From Pseudomonas fluorescens (GTDB lineage: Bacteria; Pseudomonadota; Gammaproteobacteria; Pseudomonadales; Pseudomonadaceae): DNA of 64,000 nucleotides. The notes under the pieces were generated by a model. That model did not search any database. It was not told the origin of the DNA and saw only the letters and a list, made by a program, of their open reading frames with translations. Position 1 is the first letter of the stretch; every line of letters starts with the position of its first letter. Location of the stretch: positions 1 through 64,000 of the forward strand of contig NZ_LACH01000062.1 in the NCBI RefSeq assembly GCF_000968015.1. The letters run 5' to 3'. Below are positions 62,123-64,000 of the stretch, one piece after another. A program made the position numbers and the translations under genes.

Positions 62123-63688
62123 TTATGGGCCGTCTACCAGGCGAGGCAGCCCCAAGGGATTAACCTCGCGTAATGGCTCAGGCAATAGCGCGTCCGGAAA
62201 ACCCTGGTAAGACACCGGGCGCAAAAAGCGTTCAATCGACGTCATGCCAACCGAGGTGAAGCGGCTGTCCGAGGTTGCCGGAAACGGTCCACCGTGGATG
62301 GTGGCGAAAGACACCTCCTGTGGATGCGCGAAGGCGTTGACAACGATTCGCCCGGTGCGCCGCTCCAGAACCGGCAACAAGCGATGAGCCAGTGGCATAT
62401 CGCGCTCATCAAGCTGCATGGCGGCGCTGAGCTGGCCCTTGAGCGCGCGAGCGACAGCGAGCAGTTCATCCTCATCCTTGACGTTCACCAGCAGTGCTGA
62501 CGGACCGAATACTTCTTGCGCAAGTACCGTCTCGGTCAGGAAATGTCGGCCGTCGACCTCATGCAACATCGACTGGCCCTCAAAATCAGCGTTGGATAGC
62601 GAGCCCTCGGCGACGCGGTTTGCACCAAGGCTCTCCATTGCGGCGAGGCCGCTCAAGTAGGACGCATGAATCCCCGGCGTCAGCATCGTGCGCGCCGATG
62701 TTTCGGTGACACGCTTGACCATGGCGGCGAGCATTGCTTCAAAACCAGCCCCTTTGATGGCGAAGAGGAGGGCCGGTCTGAGGCAGGCTTGCCCCACATT
62801 GACCAGCATGCGCTCGATAAAGCCATCACCGATTTGCGCTCCACGCGCAGCCAGCGCATGGGGCAGGATGAACGTGGGGTTGACGCTGGTCATCTCGGTG
62901 AACACGGGAATGGGATCGGGGCGTTGCTGCGCACGGCGGTACAGCGCCATGCCGCCACCCTCCGAGCCGGTGAACGTCACGGCCTTGATCAACGGATGAT
63001 CGACCAAGGCTTCGCCGATCGTGTTGCCACCGCCACGTACCATCGAGAAAACACCCTCAGGCAGTCCGTTCTCTTGCACCGCCTTGCGGATGGCACGGGC
63101 CTGAATTTCTGATGCGCCTGGGTGAGCGTTATGCGCCTTCACAATAACGGTCGCGCCGGCCGCCAATGCTGAAGCGGTATCGCCACCGGCGACCGAATAT
63201 GAAATGGGAAAGTTGCTCGCACCGAAAATAGCCACCGGGCCGATCGCCATTTTCTGAAGTCGATGATCCATGCGTGGGCGAGGCTGACGATGAGGCTGTG
63301 CCGGATCGATGGCCAACTGGAGGAAGCGTCCTTTGCGTACGACATCCGCGAATTGGCGAAACTGGGTCGCGGCTTTTGCCGCTTCGCCCTCAAGCTGAGC
63401 CTCAGGCAAACCCGTTTCGAGCGCGGCCCGTGCGGCAAGCTCATGGCGGACAGCGTCGAGATTGTCGGCAATGCTTTCCAGGAACGCAGCGCGCTCGGCG
63501 AGTGAGGTATGGCTGTAACGGTCGAATGCTTCGTCGGCGAGCGTCGCCGCCTGGTCGACTTCCGCCACGCCACCGAATGCGAAATCCGGTTCGATCAACT
63601 GGTTGGTTGCGGGGTTGAGCGCCTTCATCGTCCCTTCAGTGGCCGGGACTTCGTTTGCACCAATGATGAGGTTTCCAGTCAATTTCAT
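62123..63688 (-). CDS. Aldehyde dehydrogenase, NADP-type (possible 2-oxoglutarate semialdehyde dehydrogenase)
   Basis: 521 residues. The pattern AIFGASNFPISYSVAGGDTASALAAG and FTGSEGGGMALYRRAQ resemble KGSADH type II/long-chain aldehyde dehydrogenases. The general base Glu is in FTEMTSVNP. The active-site Cys lies in VNVGQACLRPAL, where other members read GQFCTNPG. It may act on a semialdehyde from sugar-acid or hydroxyproline degradation, but no partner genes are nearby except a partial isochorismatase-family gene upstream. Confidence 0.88.
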   Translation of the reverse strand: MKLTGNLIIGANEVPATEGTMKALNPATNQLIEPDFAFGGVAEVDQAATLADEAFDRYSHTSLAERAAFLESIADNLDAVRHELAARAALETGLPEAQLEGEAAKAATQFRQFADVVRKGRFLQLAIDPAQPHRQPRPRMDHRLQKMAIGPVAIFGASNFPISYSVAGGDTASALAAGATVIVKAHNAHPGASEIQARAIRKAVQENGLPEGVFSMVRGGGNTIGEALVDHPLIKAVTFTGSEGGGMALYRRAQQRPDPIPVFTEMTSVNPTFILPHALAARGAQIGDGFIERMLVNVGQACLRPALLFAIKGAGFEAMLAAMVKRVTETSARTMLTPGIHASYLSGLAAMESLGANRVAEGSLSNADFEGQSMLHEVDGRHFLTETVLAQEVFGPSALLVNVKDEDELLAVARALKGQLSAAMQLDERDMPLAHRLLPVLERRTGRIVVNAFAHPQEVSFATIHGGPFPATSDSRFTSVGMTSIERFLRPVSYQGFPDALLPEPLREVNPLGLPRLVDGP

Positions 63689-63692
63689 TGTG

Positions 63693-64000
63693 TCACCCCT
63701 GCTGTGCCAAGGAGGCGATCAGCTCGTCCGTCGCCACAATGGCGTGGGCGAACGTGGGACCGTTGAGTTCATGCGCGGCATGCATCATTTCCGGTTTGAA
63801 GGCAGCGGTCGCATCGCGCACCAGTGTGACGTGGTAACCGAGTTCCACGGCGTAGCGCGCTGTTGCCTCGATGCAGGTATTGGCCAGCAGGCCAACGATG
63901 ATCACGTGCGTGATGCCTTTCTGCTTGAGGCGAAAATCAAGGTCGGTATTGGCAAAGCCGCTCGAGCCCCAATGCTCCTGAACGACGATGTCGCCGTCCT
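63693..64000 (-). CDS. Isochorismatase-family cysteine hydrolase (partial)
   Basis: The 3' part of a gene, truncated by the window edge. The readable 102 residues contain VGLLANTCIEATARYAVELG, with the family's nucleophilic Cys. Members hydrolyse amides or pyrimidine-derived compounds. The start and N-terminal catalytic Asp lie outside the window. It is 4 bp from the aldehyde dehydrogenase ATG, so the two are co-transcribed. Confidence 0.85.
   Translation of the reverse strand, partial: DGDIVVQEHWGSSGFANTDLDFRLKQKGITHVIIVGLLANTCIEATARYAVELGYHVTLVRDATAAFKPEMMHAAHELNGPTFAHAIVATDELIASLAQQG

Overview
The window is chromosomal DNA from a fluorescent-group Pseudomonas. This rests on several signs. 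There are REP/REPIN palindromes of the GTGGGAGCGAGC and GTAGGAGCTG types typical of that group. Codon use is GC-rich throughout. The genes include a PhaG-type transacylase, a Pseudomonas-type Pcs phosphatidylcholine synthase and a GbdR/CdhR-type AraC regulator. I see no rRNA, tRNA, CRISPR array or complete insertion sequence.

Layout. Positions 1-6500 hold an AraC regulator facing a DUF4242 protein and a methyltransferase, with a 14-bp direct repeat at 21-bp spacing between them. A tandem universal stress protein with a duplicated Shine-Dalgarno leader, a chemotaxis receptor and a methionine/cysteine-rich protein of unknown role (5792-6298) follow. Positions 6500-13650 carry an XRE-cupin regulator facing a probable sigma-54-driven operon: a truncated AMP-ligase-like protein followed by a five-gene Liv-type ABC importer. 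Positions 13650-17300 are accessory DNA with an acyltransferase-fold protein and a GT61 glycosyltransferase. Positions 17300-24320 hold a DUF3422 protein, a ThDP enzyme facing a TetR regulator and an MFS exporter (two copies of one operator), a ParD-like/methionine aminopeptidase pair, and a short stretch of gene remnants.

Positions 24465-35250 form the clearest pathway. An amino-acid ABC importer is followed by a hydroxyproline 2-epimerase, an FAD D-amino-acid dehydrogenase, a DapA-family deaminase and an aldehyde dehydrogenase. Together these account for uptake of trans-4-hydroxy-L-proline and its conversion to 2-oxoglutarate. A second proline-racemase-family enzyme (Ser/Cys active site) and a GntR regulator close the cluster. 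Just downstream, the C-terminal scraps of a 2Fe-2S reductase and of a third proline-racemase-family gene abut tail to tail, which records a deletion.

Positions 35600-48200 hold phaG, a phosphoesterase, diaminopropionate ammonia-lyase with a divergent Lrp regulator, a LysR/2OG-oxygenase/betaine-binding-protein group, a class III alcohol dehydrogenase gene broken by one missing base, and pcs. Positions 48300-64000 hold a TerB-like protein, an operon of a haem-oxygenase-fold iron enzyme, a methyltransferase and DNA ligase D, an arylsulfatase/FadL porin/lipoprotein operon, a GFA protein, a small phosphoesterase, a RidA protein, a second aldehyde dehydrogenase and a partial isochorismatase-family gene.

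The best candidates for something undescribed are the Met/Cys-rich tandem-duplicated protein, the ParD-like/MAP operon, the degenerate ligase at the head of the sigma-54 transporter operon, and the ferritin-like/methyltransferase/LigD operon. Functions below come from reading motifs and recalled family patterns. No database search was run.
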